Positions 63,701-64,000 of a stretch of DNA of 64,000 nt are shown piece after piece. A model generated the notes under the pieces. It ran no database searches, was not told the origin of the DNA, and saw only the letters and a program-made list of their open reading frames with translations. Location of the stretch: assembly GCF_024713945.1 (NCBI RefSeq), contig NC_134678.1, positions 4,898,001 through 4,962,000 on the forward strand, read 5' to 3'. The first letter of the stretch is position 1, and each line of letters starts with the position of its first letter. Made by a program: the position numbers and the translations under genes. This DNA is from Dermatophagoides farinae. Its lineage: Eukaryota; Arthropoda; Arachnida; Sarcoptiformes; Pyroglyphidae.

Positions 63701-64000
63701 TTTTTGTTTTGATTAAGAATCATAGCCAATCCAGACAAGAAGCTATTCAAAATACACCATGAAAGAAAACAAGTAATTTTCCATTCTATAACCAACAACA
63801 ACAACAACAACAACATTGGATAATTTGTTTTGTATCTATAGATTGTTTATTTGTTTTAATTAATTAGAATGTTATTATAATGTTTTCAACATGAATCAAA
63901 GTGTTTGATGATGAATAAACGGACCAATTCATCATTTGGATAGATTGTTTGGCTATCATCATCATCATCATCATCATGATCATGCGAATCTAATCTACAA
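57717..64000. other. Gene-poor 3' end of the window
   Basis: Simple repeats and T tracts dominate. Weak candidate exons are listed as findings (58268-58525, 60071-60127). Nothing else here is supportable as a gene. Confidence 0.4.

Noticed and set aside
63714-63770. Possible short exon after CATAG
   Set aside because: Two frames are equally plausible, and no recognisable protein pattern.
1-64000. CRISPR arrays, rRNA and tRNA genes, bacterial operons, viral genes
   Set aside because: None seen; regular repeats here are eukaryotic microsatellites without spacers.

Overview
This is a eukaryotic, strongly AT-rich nuclear window with very short introns (about 50-200 nt in the dense part), many Asn/His/Ser-rich proteins written with AAT/CAT/TCA codons, and dense simple repeats. 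The gene content (noc/elbow-type zinc-finger factor, ANKLE2, TYW1, LanC-like, SRRM2/Cwc21, neurensin, PLEKHA-type PH protein) is that of an animal. The compact-gene/AT-rich style suggests an arthropod, and I would guess a sarcoptiform (dust-mite-like) mite. The species is inference; I cannot search a database.

Layout: positions 1-17902 are gene-dense, with seven genes packed at 90-950 nt spacing. (1) The 3' part of a PLEKHA4/5/6/7-like PH and coiled-coil protein (+, five exons in view). (2, 3) Two tandem LanC-like genes (+), the first with a one-base frameshift in an A run. (4) A four-exon neurensin-like two-TM vesicle protein (-), convergent with the second LanC-like gene. (5) An SRRM2/Cwc21 splicing factor (+), divergent from neurensin, with a large extra in-phase exon candidate. 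(6) TYW1, the tRNA-Phe wybutosine radical-SAM enzyme (-), convergent with SRRM2. (7) ANKLE2 (+), head-to-head with TYW1, also with a homopolymer frameshift.

Positions 17903-64000 are the opposite: about 46 kb with one recognisable complete gene, a noc/elbow (Nlz, ZNF503/703) transcription factor. Its two coding exons (36934-37161 and 51759-53744) are separated by a 14.6-kb intron. The rest is ATC/TTG/CAA/TG repeats, long T tracts, one 84-bp MITE-like element and a few isolated candidate exons. The best of these is a 40-codon ankyrin-repeat exon at 57597-57716. This fits the large cis-regulatory territory expected around a developmental regulator, and composite TGATTGACA (PBX/MEIS-type) sites cluster around the first exon.

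The genes do not form a pathway. They are housekeeping genes (splicing, tRNA modification, nuclear-envelope reassembly, LanC-like thioether chemistry) next to a developmental locus. I see no clear new biological system. The most useful results are corrected gene models, two likely homopolymer indels, the hidden neurensin gene, the extra SRRM2 exon and the regulatory-site cluster.
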